A stretch of 64,000 nt of DNA, taken from positions 1-64,000 of the forward strand of contig JAHQIW010005325.1 in assembly GCA_019055375.1 (NCBI GenBank), in the 5' to 3' direction. The notes below the pieces were generated by a model. The model was not told the origin of the DNA and searched no databases. It saw only the letters and a list, made by a program, of their open reading frames with translations. The position numbers were made by a program, and so were the translations under genes. The DNA comes from Parelaphostrongylus tenuis. Lineage: Eukaryota > Nematoda > Chromadorea > Rhabditida > Metastrongylidae. Below, one piece after another: positions 14,032 through 24,000 of this stretch (positions are counted from its first letter, which is position 1; every line of letters starts with the position of its first letter).

Positions 14032-14771
14032 CCTCTTACAATCAACGTGTAATCTGGCATGACATTCTCATTTTTGATTCTATCTGTTCGCTCGTTAGTT
14101 GTTCATCGACTTGATTCCGGTCAAGCCTGATCCGCCATCTTCTCACCTCCATGAAACCTATCATCCAATATTCTGCTGTTTGCCTCATGATACCGCTGCC
14201 TTGCTATCCTCACAACAGCTCTACATATTCTGTAAAGTCTGAATCTAAACAACGTCCATGCAAGTCAGTCCTGAAAAAATCGACATGATGTCGTTCCTCT
14301 AACACTACTCTTAGCCATGAAAATGCATTTCGTTATGTTTCATCTTCTCTCATCACCACCACTAAACAATGTCTAGTCAGTTATTTTATAAGCCCAGTGG
14401 ATTTTTGTCGTTGTTCATTGAATAGTGTGGAAGCTTCACACGAACACATACATACCTTCTACTATGCGCTTCTACAGCTCCGTTCATACGACGTTCACGA
14501 TAGCGGACAAAATCTAAACCATCCGTCTTCTGCGTTACAGCGTCGTACGGAGTTCCTTCGCTTCGATCATTCTCTTCTCTTCTCTTCTCTTCTTTTCTCT
14601 TCATTTCTCTTTTTTTCAGCGCAACGACATCTTGTATATACGTCACATGTGTTCTATTGTATACACAAAATGTTCTGCATCAGACTGCAGAATTATCTAC
14701 ACTGCGCGGAGCTTTTTCGCCAGTGCCACTATCTAGCGGCGTTCAAATATTTTGATACGTTGTTAAAATTC

Positions 14772-14777
14772 AATAAA
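14772..14777 (+). terminator. Poly(A) signal candidate for lim-9
   Basis: An AATAAA lies about 740 bases after the lim-9 stop codon. It is the first strong signal in a stretch without repeats, so 14032-14800 is the probable 3' UTR. The UTR contains a pyrimidine-rich tract at about 14570-14620. Confidence 0.45.
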
Positions 14778-14799
14778 TATACACTCAAAGGTTGACATC

Positions 14800-15782
14800 G
14801 AACAAAAGTAAAGCGGAGGCGTATTTCATGTGAGGCAACTACGCGACGGCGCAAAATCTATAGAAATTATTCCTTGGAGAACACGGAGGCTGATATGACC
14901 TCTATAAGTGTCACGCAGAACCGCAAGAGTTGGGCGCCATCGCGCAAGTCTCAGAACACAGATTGGAGACGAAAACAGGATTATCTAAACACGAGACAGT
15001 ATTTCAAACCAGTTATTCTTCATAAACTGATCTCAGTGCTATTCAGGAAACGAAAAAGTTGATTACAAAACTTCTCGCCGAGATTCATAGCAGTTTAGGT
15101 GTTTTTCCTATTTGTGATATTCCTATTAGAGGGATACTAAGATATTCTGATAATGCTCCACAAACAAACAAGTGAGAGCACTCACTACCTGGCCATAATA
15201 GCATTTACAAAATATTCGTCTTCTTCAATCTATGAATTGATAATATCATCGGATTTACGTAGATTTTTTGTACCATAGATGACGATTGTTGGAGAAAGAA
15301 ACAGTTGGGAAATGGCTATTCGTGGAATGAGGGCGCTCACGAATTCAACTGTACATGTATCTCTGATGTACAATAATGTGCACACCTAATCCTTTGGGCC
15401 GGTGATAATCCACCATCGTATTCTATGCTCAAGAAAATCCTCTCATAAAAGTAAGCCTCAATAAGATATATTGGCCCATTTAGTGAGAAATTATTATACG
15501 TTGTAAAAGGGTAAAGAAGTAAGGATGAATTAGTGCGCTGATGATGAGTGCAGGTGCGTCCATGAATTCTGAGAAAGCGCTTTTCCAAGGGCATCACTAC
15601 ATCCTTTAGGAAGAGGATATATTTTAAATTTTATTGCATATTTTATCCACGTATTGTAAGATTGTAACTCGAAAACACATATTCTACAATGTGCCGCCCT
15701 AGTAAAAACATTTACGGAGTTTTTTTTTAAGTATGTAGTTATCTCAGGCATAGAAAGAAGGTGTAAACATCATTGTGTAGAG
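14800..15782. other. Intergenic, nothing recognised
   Basis: AT-rich sequence between the probable lim-9 3' end and the repeat block at 16.1 kb. Short frames on both strands (for example 15337-15597 minus) have no recognisable motifs and no supporting splice sites. Confidence 0.4.
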
Positions 15783-16048
15783 TTGTTCCTTGAGAACAAC
15801 GAGTACTTTTTACCCCTTGCTTTACACTTTACCAATGTTGTAAGCTTTTTCACCAACGGACTGCCACTTTCACCTGTATGTGGTTACACTGAAGTAATTT
15901 TGAAAGGCCATGCTGGACGAGGTTGGATGAATCGCCCTGAGGACATTATTCAACTTGAGAACACAAAGCATGTAAAATCAGTGCGCACGTTCAGTGACAA
16001 GAGTCGACAAATCATGTCTGCAGTACGTTGCAAGAGGATATATAGAAA
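15783..16048 (+). CDS. Putative orphan exon, unrecognised
   Basis: This open frame ends with ...CKRIYRK followed directly by a donor-like gtaata at 16049. The second half (from about 15870) has protein-like composition with scattered basic residues and no low complexity. No family was recognised, no acceptor was identified and no following exon was found, because the M4 repeat starts 50 bases downstream. It may be a gene relic or a chance frame. Confidence 0.2.
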
Positions 16049-16130
16049 GGTAATACTCTTCGAAACGATAGAAACAATTTATCCTCATAACATATTTTGA
16101 GCCCATGAGGTCTGATATGGCACTTATACA

Positions 16131-16173
16131 GTGCTAGACACGTGTTTCGCCATTTCAGCCTTATCAGTAGCAC
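16131..16173 (-). ncRNA. Hammerhead ribozyme motif (type I), core substitution
   Basis: On the minus strand stem I is GTGCTA/TAGCAC (six perfect pairs). GAAAC, an ACGT loop and the GUC triplet are present. The conserved stretch reads CTGATAA instead of CTGATGA, so G8 is changed to A. G8 takes part in catalysis in this family, so the copy is probably inactive. It is the inverted partner of the copy at 16281. Confidence 0.65.
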
Positions 16174-16280
16174 GATACCTTCCGGTGTAGCCATATCCAT
16201 TGCAAGTGAGTATATCCCCGACATTTAAAGGAATCGACGTCGAATTATTTGGATCTACCGTACGTAAGGTGAAGGCCCCC

Positions 16281-16323
16281 GTGCTACTGATGAGGCTGTA
16301 AAGGTGAAACACGTGTCTAGCAC
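16281..16323 (+). ncRNA. Hammerhead ribozyme motif (type I), weak stem II
   Basis: Order seen: stem I strand GTGCTA, core CTGATGA (16287-16293), stem II region, GAAA (16306-16309), two-pair stem III closed by ACGT, GUC with cleavage expected after 16317, and TAGCAC pairing with the first strand. Stem II (GGCTGTAAAGGT) has a G-U, a mismatch and a C-G, so folding is weakened. All core bases other than the C before GAAA match the family. Confidence 0.7.
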
Positions 16324-16469
16324 TGTATAAGCACCATGAGAGACCTCACGAAAGGCTCAAGTTGTCAGATTATATCGTTCTTGAGTTAAGTCTCAAAATA
16401 GTCTATTTTGTTGGTTGCTATCAGATTTATATACTGTTTTGAGCCAGGTCTACTAAACAGTTGATTGTG

Positions 16470-16745
16470 AAAGTATGATTCATTCTACCAGCCTAGGCGG
16501 TCGACTGTTGGCCACTGCAATGTCAAGGGATTTTATCACCTGACATGCGGTGATTTACAATAATTCGGCGTCGATTCCAACATATATAGGGGGTATGTCC
16601 GTTGCAAGGGATGGGCTGGACCGACAGGCGACGTGTTGCTGATGAGGTTGTAATGCCGAAACACGTGTCTAGCACTGTAAAGGTGCCATAACAGACCTCA
16701 TAAAGGCTCAAGATATGTTAGCAGTTATATATTGTTTTGAGTGAG
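16470..16745 (+). repeat. M4-related element, right half
   Basis: This segment repeats the right arm of the 16100-16360 element: hammerhead, then a tail with CATAACAGACCTCATAAAGG and GGCTCAAG. The left inverted arm is not evident. It contains the best-preserved M4 ribozyme copy at 16633-16675. Confidence 0.6.
16633..16675 (+). ncRNA. Hammerhead ribozyme (type I), core intact
   Basis: GTGTTG (16633-16638) is followed by CTGATGA (16639-16645). Stem II is GGT/GCC with a six-base loop, then comes GAAA (16658-16661), stem III AC/GT with ACGT loop, and GUC ending at 16669. TAGCAC pairs with GTGTTG using two G-U wobbles. Compared with the copy at 16281 (GTGCTA/TAGCAC), two stem I positions change but pairing is kept. 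All catalytic-core bases known for the family are present. Cleavage is predicted after C16669. Confidence 0.82.
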
Positions 16746-16914
16746 GTGTGTAAAGACAATCGAATGTAAAGATCTCTCCTATATTCTATAGGGTCCCATC
16801 TCCTGGAGCACACCTTACCGATGAAAATTATGTAGCGTGCAGTATCAATTTTGTCTAACTATTCATCATATGTCTAAGGATAGTTAGTGATGTGCAATAG
16901 TTTCGACTTCACGC

Positions 16915-17010
16915 AGGTGTCGAAACCGCGTTTCATCCATACCAAGAACGCGCGCTATCCGCTGCATCACAGAGGCCACCGCTCTGCTCCCACAGTCTCT
17001 TCATAGTTTC
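16915..17010 (-). repeat. S2 tRNA-like repeat, degenerate
   Basis: The minus strand has a tRNA-like layout with an A-box-like segment (GCAGCGGATAGCGCG) and a B-box-like AACGCGGTTTCGACA. It matches other S2 copies loosely. Confidence 0.4.
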
Positions 17011-17243
17011 ACAACTCATTGCTTCCTAATTTCCAACCCTAGGACTCCATGTTGTATAAATAGAGAGGATATCAAAACCACAAGGCAAACATCATTACAT
17101 CCCTTATAGAACTTATTAAATTCCATTGATTACCAAGAGCGGGATGATTGTATAGTAGACAAATGTTCTTTCTTCTCAGATAAGTAACGTTTATGCTCCA
17201 AAACATGGAGAAATAGATAGGAGAGCATGGAGCACAAATAGAA

Positions 17244-17691
17244 TCAAACCTTCCTGCACGCTGCAATTTCAACGGCCGTCCCCAAGAGGTTCACTGTGGT
17301 GGTTTCGTTTACGGAGAGATAATCATTACCAGCTCCATCCTTATAGCAGTTCCCTTCGGCTTCATGAACAATCTTCCCGTGTAGAACAGTTTTTGTGAAA
17401 TGGTGAGTGTCACATGATTTTCTTCGATCAGGCCTGATGTAACATCGAAGGACAAGTTAAAGGTTAAATACCGACATTTTCCTGCACGTTCTTCATGCAC
17501 ACCGTGTGCGGACCACAACACTTGTATTCGATTCCTCTTCCACTGCCACCAGTCTTACCATCCACGAAGGTTCTCCTGTGTTTGCGTGTTGGTTCCGATT
17601 CTGCTTGAGCATTTCTCCATCCGTATGAATGTCGCTGAATACTGATCAACTCTATTCTACCTCGTGTCCTTTGATAGCCGGGCTTGGACAT
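17244..17691 (-). CDS. Putative small cysteine-containing protein or its relic, unrecognised
   Basis: On the minus strand an ATG at 17691 opens a 75-codon frame rich in charged residues, with a Cys cluster near its end (EYKCCGPHTVC). After a possible 40-base intron (gtattt ... catcag) a second frame, in a different phase, runs to TGA at 17244-17246. That frame contains two cysteines and reads GKIVHEAEGNCYKDGAGN and TTTVNLLGTAVEIAACRKV. Both parts look coding in composition, but the join leaves one base in excess, and no clear signal peptide follows the ATG. A run-length error, a missed exon or a decayed gene are all possible. No family recognised. Confidence 0.3.
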
Positions 17692-17715
17692 TTCTACATA
17701 ATTGCAGGGAGTAAA

Positions 17716-18306
17716 CTATTAGGCCGTTCCATATGTTTTGGCACTAGAGCAATAAACACTGAAATTATTAACCAGAAGTAATTAAAATGAGACGATTTTG
17801 GTATCGTTGAGATGCGCATTTTCTTGTGAATATTTTGATGTACCAATTGTCTATACTTGCTAAGAGAAGGAGCTGTCTTGTGAACAAATTCGCTTGCTAG
17901 TCATGCAGGAGTGGCGCGTAAGAGGTAAATTCTAATGAAGCAGCTAGCAGGGCTAATAGAGTACCCGTGGACGGTCCGAGCTCAGCTAATCCTCCAGACT
18001 GTTCGCTCTAGCTTTATTTTCGCGAACCACTTCTTAGCCGTCCGTTCTGCAACCGTACCATAGCCCCAAGCTCCAATAATCTTGCGTACCGCTACACTAG
18101 CATTTCCCCCTTCGAGCCATTCGTACGTGAGTAGCAAGCGAATTTGTTCTCACGACAGCTCCATCTTCAGGGAAGTATAGGCAAGTGGTATACCAAAATG
18201 TCTGCAAGAAGATGCACAAGTGAACGATACTAAAATCATGCAATTTTTACTTCTGGTTAATAAATTTGGTGATTACCGATCTAATACAAAAATTATGAGA
18301 ATACTT
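17716..18306. mobile_element. Palindromic mariner relic (inverted arms, transposase N-terminus)
   Basis: The left end (TTCCATATGTTTTGGCACTA) and the right end, read on the minus strand (TTCTCATAATTTTTGTATTA), are inverted copies. They continue as arms of about 190 bases. On the minus strand, about 18165-17960 encodes a mariner-type helix-turn-helix N-terminus (EQIRLLLTYEWLEGGNAS, then VRKIIGAWGYGTVAERTAKK). It has a stop after the first four residues and further frame breaks. There is no catalytic domain. The ends resemble those of the mariner relic at 62779-63456. Confidence 0.75.
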
Positions 18307-18674
18307 AGCATTTTGAGATATGTATGACGCGAATTTCCTAATTATGGAGGGATGAGAGAGTTCCCGGGAGGAACTTGAACCAGCACAAGACTTATGACGA
18401 TCGCCATCACTACCGCGCTACCTGATTCATGGCCAAAAAGTAAAGTATTTGTTGACAAATATTGCTCGTATTCTGGCTCTGTTACATACGATTGACGTCA
18501 GTGGTCAAAACGCTTTTTTATGTTTTCGCATTGCGAGAAAGGGATAAGAGCCCATATATTGATGGTCAACAAAAATTGCATTCAAAAGATCGACTGTTTT
18601 TGAAACCCCCAAAAAAACATTCAATATAATTCCAAAAAAGAATGATTTAAGCTCAAAAAGGGGTTGGTACGCCA

Positions 18675-18722
18675 GGGTCATACACCGGTGTTTCGGAGGT
18701 TCGTCCTCCTCATCAGTGACCC
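18675..18722 (-). ncRNA. Hammerhead ribozyme (type I), core intact, minus-strand copy
   Basis: The minus strand reads GGGTCA, CTGATGA, stem II GGAGG/CCTCC with ACGAA loop, GAAA, stem III of three pairs closed by CCGG, GUA, then TGACCC pairing fully with GGGTCA. It is the inverted partner of the copy at 19040. Cleavage is predicted after the A at minus-strand position 18681. Confidence 0.88.
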
Positions 18723-19039
18723 CGCCCCACATTTAGCCCTGCATTGAATCAAGGAGGGAGGTGTATGTGGTGATGGCACAGTGTACTCATGACACTGTAC
18801 CATCACCACCTCTCAGTCGATAGATTTTTGCTGTTAGATCAAAACTAATTCAAAAGATCGACTGTTTTTGAAACCCCTCCAAAAAAATCCAATATAATCC
18901 CAAAAAAGAATGATTAGTTTTGATCTAACAGCAAAAATCTATCGACTGAGAGGTGGTGATGGTACAGTGTCATAGTACACTGTGCCATCACCACATACGC
19001 CTCCCTCCTTGCTTCAATGCAGGGCTGAATGTGGGGCGG

Positions 19040-19087
19040 GGGTCACTGATGAGGAGGACGAACCTCCGAAACACCGGTGTATGACCC
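19040..19087 (+). ncRNA. Hammerhead ribozyme (type I), core intact,  strongest copy
   Basis: Stem I GGGTCA (19040-19045) pairs with TGACCC (19082-19087), six Watson-Crick pairs. The core CTGATGA is at 19046-19052. Stem II is GGAGG/CCTCC, five pairs with loop ACGAA (19058-19062). GAAA is at 19068-19071. Stem III is ACA/TGT closed by CCGG, and the cleavage triplet is GUA with H17 at 19081. Nothing in the core departs from the family consensus. The short stem III is typical of hammerheads found in metazoan repeats. Confidence 0.9.
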
Positions 19088-19195
19088 TGGCGTACCAACC
19101 CCTTTTTGAGCTTAAATCATTCTTTTTTTGAAAAATTGCATTGTTGATTCACAGTTGGTAATCATTCCCAATATATGCAGGAACCACCGTTCCGT

Positions 19196-19460
19196 GAACG
19201 AATCTGCCGCAGTGGTTAGAGAAGCCCTCCCACACACACTTGGTCGATGGTTCGATCCCACATCCAACTCCCACCAAGCTTTCCGTCCCTTCGGAATGAC
19301 AAATTGATAGTAAACTTGTCTGGGAGGATAGAGGATGGACTTGATAGGTTGGCAGGCTACCGCCAGTCAATGTAAGAGCCAAATATGAATTCAATCACCT
19401 CTAACGATTTTGAACCGAACGCATGGCGCATCTCTGAGGGATTGATCATCGCCGAGAGTG
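19196..19460 (+). repeat. S1 tRNA-headed SINE-like repeat
   Basis: The head has an A-box-like CGCAGTGGTTAGAG and a B-box GGTTCGATCCC. It is followed by the S1 body (ACTTGTCTGGGAGGATAG) and the S1 tail (ATGGCGCATCTCTGAGGGAT and CGCCGAGAG). Diverged copy. Confidence 0.7.
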
Positions 19461-19727
19461 CTATAATTTATTATAACATCGTCTACAAGTACGTGTTCGC
19501 AGTCTGATTCTTAGTGTCAAGAGCGAAATGACTTCTTCACGAGGTTATCAACGCTTTTGTTTTCTGGATGGTTACGCTATCACCTTCTACTATCAGTTAA
19601 ACTTAGAATTTTACTTAGTAGATGTTGACATAAAAAATCACGAAACCTTTAATTTATCAAACATGGACAAACTTAAGACAAGATTATCCATAGTGGATAG
19701 TCTTCCGAGAACAAGAATCGCAATATT

Positions 19728-20808
19728 CTACAGTTTTAGCAACATGGGTGCCACTAATTCTTTGGATTTCTCAGCTCCGACAAGAAGTTCAACGAGTTTA
19801 AGCGCAAACTCAAAGGCTGTACCAGGTCCACGACTGGTCACTATACGATCTGCAACCACTACTCGGTCTTCGCTGTACTTATATCCTAAACAACCGGAAT
19901 CGGGTTGTAGATAATAATCAAAATTTGATCTGAAAAGACAGCTAATCTGAGACAGTTAGCTGATCAGCTTAAACAGTAACAAAAGCCATATAATGGTGCC
20001 AATTGTCTCCCTTCTATCAGTGACTTACTTACCTCCTTCTTCGAGTTGCTTACGTACGGACGGATGACTTGTGACCATGGTTGCCGGAATTCCATGTGAT
20101 TTTAATGCGATTGGTGCAGCACAAATTGCTGCTACATATTTGCTAGCGTTATGATGAGCCTTTAGAACTTGTCCAACATCACTACTCTATAAATTAACAA
20201 AATGGAAGAAAGAACTATTGAGCAAAATATAATAATAAGCTACAACTATGCATTCAAAAATGCTGAGTGATATGCGAAACTTTGAACCTCGGGCGGAAAA
20301 TGAACCCAATTCATATCCTCTCCGGAGCGCGTGCTATCCGCTGAACTACCGATGATCCTGCTTTACTATCACTCTTTATTGATACAACGTATCGGAACTG
20401 TCAGCAACAAACCGTCAAACACTAAGGTGGTAAAATTTCGAGAGCTTAGTAAAGTAAGAAGTAAGATTTAAGTAAGAAGGGAGGCCCACCGCTGCTAATG
20501 TATTGCTTCCCGGTTGTCCACCAGGAAGGATAACAACGCTGAATGTCTTCGAAAGTACATCCTTCAATGCACAGTCGGGTGTGATTACTGTTTTTCTCGA
20601 ACATTTTACTGGATTCGACCCAGTTAGACCAGCCACAGTAACCTATAATGCCACAAATCCCATCAACTGGGATTGCTAATATACCGTTTACAATCAAGAA
20701 AGGAAAGAGTAAAGTCTTTACGTCAACTCCTCCTCTTCTCAGAACATCAATCGTAATCACTGCTTCCATTTCTTCGGCGCCATCAGCAAGTATCACAAGT
20801 GCAGACAT
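19728..20808 (-). CDS. djr-1.1: DJ-1/PARK7 family protein deglycase-like
   Basis: Four exons on the minus strand: 20722-20808, 20490-20642, 20033-20186, 19728-19885. The phases agree and give 183 residues, close to human DJ-1 (189). The start is [17 protein letters not shown]. The catalytic Glu is in GAEEME, the nucleophile Cys in the VAAICAAP elbow, and the His in TSHPSV. The C-terminus has [18 protein letters not shown]-1 proteins protect against glyoxal and oxidative stress and sit in cytosol and mitochondria (family knowledge). The start ATG lies two bases after a TTCAG acceptor, as expected for a trans-spliced mRNA. An AATAAA of the upstream gene mrpl-41 lies about 120 bases before, which fits a downstream operon gene. 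Confidence 0.95.
20268..20390 (-). repeat. S2 tRNA-like repeat in djr-1 intron 2
   Basis: The minus strand has an A-box-like region GTAGTTCAGCGGATAGCACG and a weak B-box (GGGTTCATTTTCCG). The S2 flank TTTCGCATATCAC is recognisable. Confidence 0.5.
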
Positions 20809-20822
20809 CCTGAAGCGTTTCG
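20809..20822 (-). promoter_or_regulatory. Probable spliced-leader acceptor of djr-1
   Basis: On the minus strand GCTTCAG directly precedes GATG of the start codon. With the mrpl-41 poly(A) signal about 120 bases upstream, this is the spacing usual for SL2-type operons. Inference from pattern only. Confidence 0.5.
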
Positions 20823-20928
20823 CTTTCAATTGCTTCTAAACGCATGTTCGTATTGAAATACACAAATTCAGACATATATAGGAAGATCGACTGGAAGAAA
20901 TACATAAAATCGAAAGTAAATCCCTAGC

Positions 20929-20934
20929 TTTATT
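20929..20934 (-). terminator. Poly(A) signal candidate for mrpl-41
   Basis: AATAAA on the minus strand, about 70 bases after the mrpl-41 stop codon. Confidence 0.6.
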
Positions 20935-21002
20935 CATTCCAACAACAACATCTCATTAGATAACAAAGTTCAAAGTTCAAAGTTCAAAATTCCAAGCAGC
21001 CA

Positions 21003-24000
21003 CTATGACTCCACTTCCGTAGTTTTCGTCACAGGGCCATATTTTCCTTGCTGAAACGGGGAGATAGAGGAGAAACACTAGTTAAATGTCTGGTTGAACA
21101 AAGCGATTGCGCATGAGATTTGTTAGAACAACGCTCACCTTAAAAGCTTCTCGGATCTGCCCTCCATAGCAAAGCTCAAACAACGTCTCTGCATCCATTT
21201 TTGGTGGAGGCCAACGTTCATCTTCAAGAGTATATAAATCTGCTAAGGCCTGAGACCCTTTCTCTTTGACCTTAATTCACAAAACCACATAATTCTTCCT
21301 TGAAAAGAAGCAAATGCGCCAAATAGCTACTTGAAACAAAGAAAATCACAAACTCAGAAAATTAATACCAATTGTAAATTAAAGTTCCAATACAAAATTT
21401 TACTAATACTCAATAGTAAAGAATAATTATCACCTTAGCAGCGTAAGCTCGTCTTCTCTTCTCAATTTCTACATCAGTTCGAAACGATACATACGGCTTT
21501 AGCCTGAAGTTTTTTTTTTAACTTATTTTCTAAGGAAGAAAGTATTCAACCATGACATTCACGTAAAGAAACCTACTTAAAGCCGTCTAAATTTGGTACA
21601 ACGAGACATGATTGCATTTCGGGAACTACCACGTATTTCCCAGTGACAGGATCAACGTATCCTTCGTCTTGTACACCAGTATACCTGAAACAAACTCAAC
21701 CCACAAGTTCTCAGGGAGACTATGGATTACATCTATTTTATCACACAAGACCCGTACTCACATCGAAATGCGTATCTGAGCACTTCTTGCGCTCAATTCC
21801 TTTCCTCGTATTCAGCCTTTACAAAGGCCTTAAAATTCTTGACTTCTTGTTTCGCCTGCTGACTGAGGATTTTATACTCTTCGGGAATGCCGTAGAGTAC
21901 GAGTCACCGTAGAGTACGAGTCAGGTTGATTGCTCTTGCAATTTTAAAAACAGTTGAATTAAGGCGTTTCCATCCCACGTGAACAAGTTTAGAGAAAGGC
22001 AAACTAAGACGTTCTCAAGTGAATCGCAGGGGAGCATGTGGACTAAGGTGCTGGACCTGGCTCGTCGCTCCTTGATAGACACTATACGAAAACTTGACTA
22101 GTTAAGAAGCCCGACTGGTTGAACATGAAAGAGCAAAAGCAGCATTTAACTGCTTGCGTCCCAAGAAGAAACTACTAACCAACTGATGGATTCACAAATA
22201 CTTTGTCCTATTCATACGCCATAATTTCCTGATACATAGAAGCACGCCACGTGATGAAAAGAGATGACGACAGGTGGACGACAAAGTGAAAAGAGTGGAT
22301 TCCAAGAGGAGACAATGTCCCCACTTAGTTGACCACGTAAGATGAAGATGTGACTTATGAACCACAGAAAAAGCATGTAGAGGTCATCACCCAGGAAGCA
22401 GAGAACATTCAATCGACAATGATAGCGAGATAAGAGAGCAATCTGAAACTGTCCTGCAGATTTTCTAAAGACAAGTCATCAAGATATAAGTAACAACGAA
22501 TACACCTGCTCAGTAAGGTTTTTCAGCACATTTTTTCGTCAATCCAAGCTCTCCGAACAGGCAATGTTAAAATTTTAGTACAAACAAAGTTGGAGTATAT
22601 AGTGAATAATAAAATTTCCAACACTCCTTATTTTCTCATTAAGCCAACATGACGTTTAATTTTGTGCTTGATGTGATTGAAATCTCAATCTCGTGATTTT
22701 TCTTCAACGAGTAACGGAGGTGTTTGGCTGATCGGGTTGTGGACAACCTCGTCTTTCTAGGCTCTGAAGAAAGTGAATTACTGAAACAACAGCTTTTTAA
22801 GCAAACTGTGTTATAAAGCCTTATGCTTGGCTGAGAAGAAAACTGGGAATTACTACAGCATGCCAAGGTTAACACATAGTCGGTCTTGGGAATTTCCAAC
22901 ATTCTCAAAACGATATTATAATTTGCTGCGAGCACAATTTAATTGCTTCGATGAACTTCTTTCATCTTAAATTAGTTCCAACAACGTAGCTCTCTAATTC
23001 AACGCTGTGGCTACAGTCGCAGAGGAGTGGAGGCAGACGGCTCATCCCTACCAGCTAAACACGCAGATTTGGGTCCGTGGAAGTCGAAAGGTTGCATAAC
23101 ACTCGACTTGTTTATTGAAATAGTTCTCGATATGCATTCGCTTCACTAATGCAAAACTACCTAAACCGACAAACTTTGTAATGTCGCCGTCTGTCTATGA
23201 TGAATTGTATCACCAGTAGCTGACTCATTCTCACGGTAGTAATGCTCGACATGCCTCACCTATTTAATTCCTTCGGATTCTCTTTGTGCCACTTTGGCGA
23301 TAACTCCGGAAACTCACGATTCTGTCCAGGCCACTTGTGCTTCTCATAGTTGAATGGACCAATTTTTCTCTGACCATATGCTCCTGCAAAACGCCATGGC
23401 ATTAACATGTTCAATGGAAAATCCACTTGAAGGTGCAACTTAAATTTCATAGCTGTAGAAAACCACGAAAAGTTGTGTGACATGGAGAACGCCCAAGAAC
23501 CCGCGTTCCACCCGATCCGAAGACGCGTACTACCACTGCATCACCTAGGCCACCGCTCTACTAGTAACACTCCGTTACTCGATTCCTTGCCTTGAACGCG
23601 GTATGGGTGAAACGCAGGTTCATCACCCGTATAGGGTCGAAAATTTTGCATATCACTCGGCATTCTTGGGTATGTAATTACAGCATCATGACACTGCTAT
23701 AAGAGTAGTAAAATAAAGAGCTCTTTTGAGTAGATTACATAGAAGCTCTGCAGATAGTTACAAAAAATCAACTTTTGCTCGGCACTCATATGTAAGACGG
23801 CGACAAATCTATGAACTGATCCCATTCGCTGCATAGGAAAATTTCATTGGAGTGTTAGTAATCATTCGAAAACTTGAATTTCTGGATAGAATCCTACATG
23901 ATCGGTTCTTCAAAACACCCTTTTATAGCGCTGTAGAACCCAAAGTAAAATTATGGCGCACAAGACCACGTGCGTTTTTCTTCTCGCTTATATTTCGCTG

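Larger units (their letters stand above)
16100..16360. repeat. M4 palindromic element carrying two inverted hammerhead motifs
   Basis: The arms at about 16100-16173 and 16281-16360 are inverted copies. Each reads, towards its end, GTGCTA, ribozyme core, TAGCAC, then a tail with GAGACCTCA or AGACCTCAT and, in the right arm, GGCTCAA. No protein is encoded. A non-autonomous element is the simplest reading. The tail is shared with families M2 and M3, which links them. Confidence 0.75.
18581..19135. repeat. M1 long palindrome with a hammerhead in each arm
   Basis: Arms of about 215 bases, 18634-18847 and 18911-19131, are near-identical inverted copies. The 64-base spacer (about 18851-18914) is a direct copy of the sequence just left of the palindrome (about 18581-18645). 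The layout is therefore D, arm, D', inverted arm. Each arm holds a perfect type I hammerhead, one per strand. There is no coding potential beyond shadows. The transcribed unit would fold into a very long hairpin. Confidence 0.9.
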
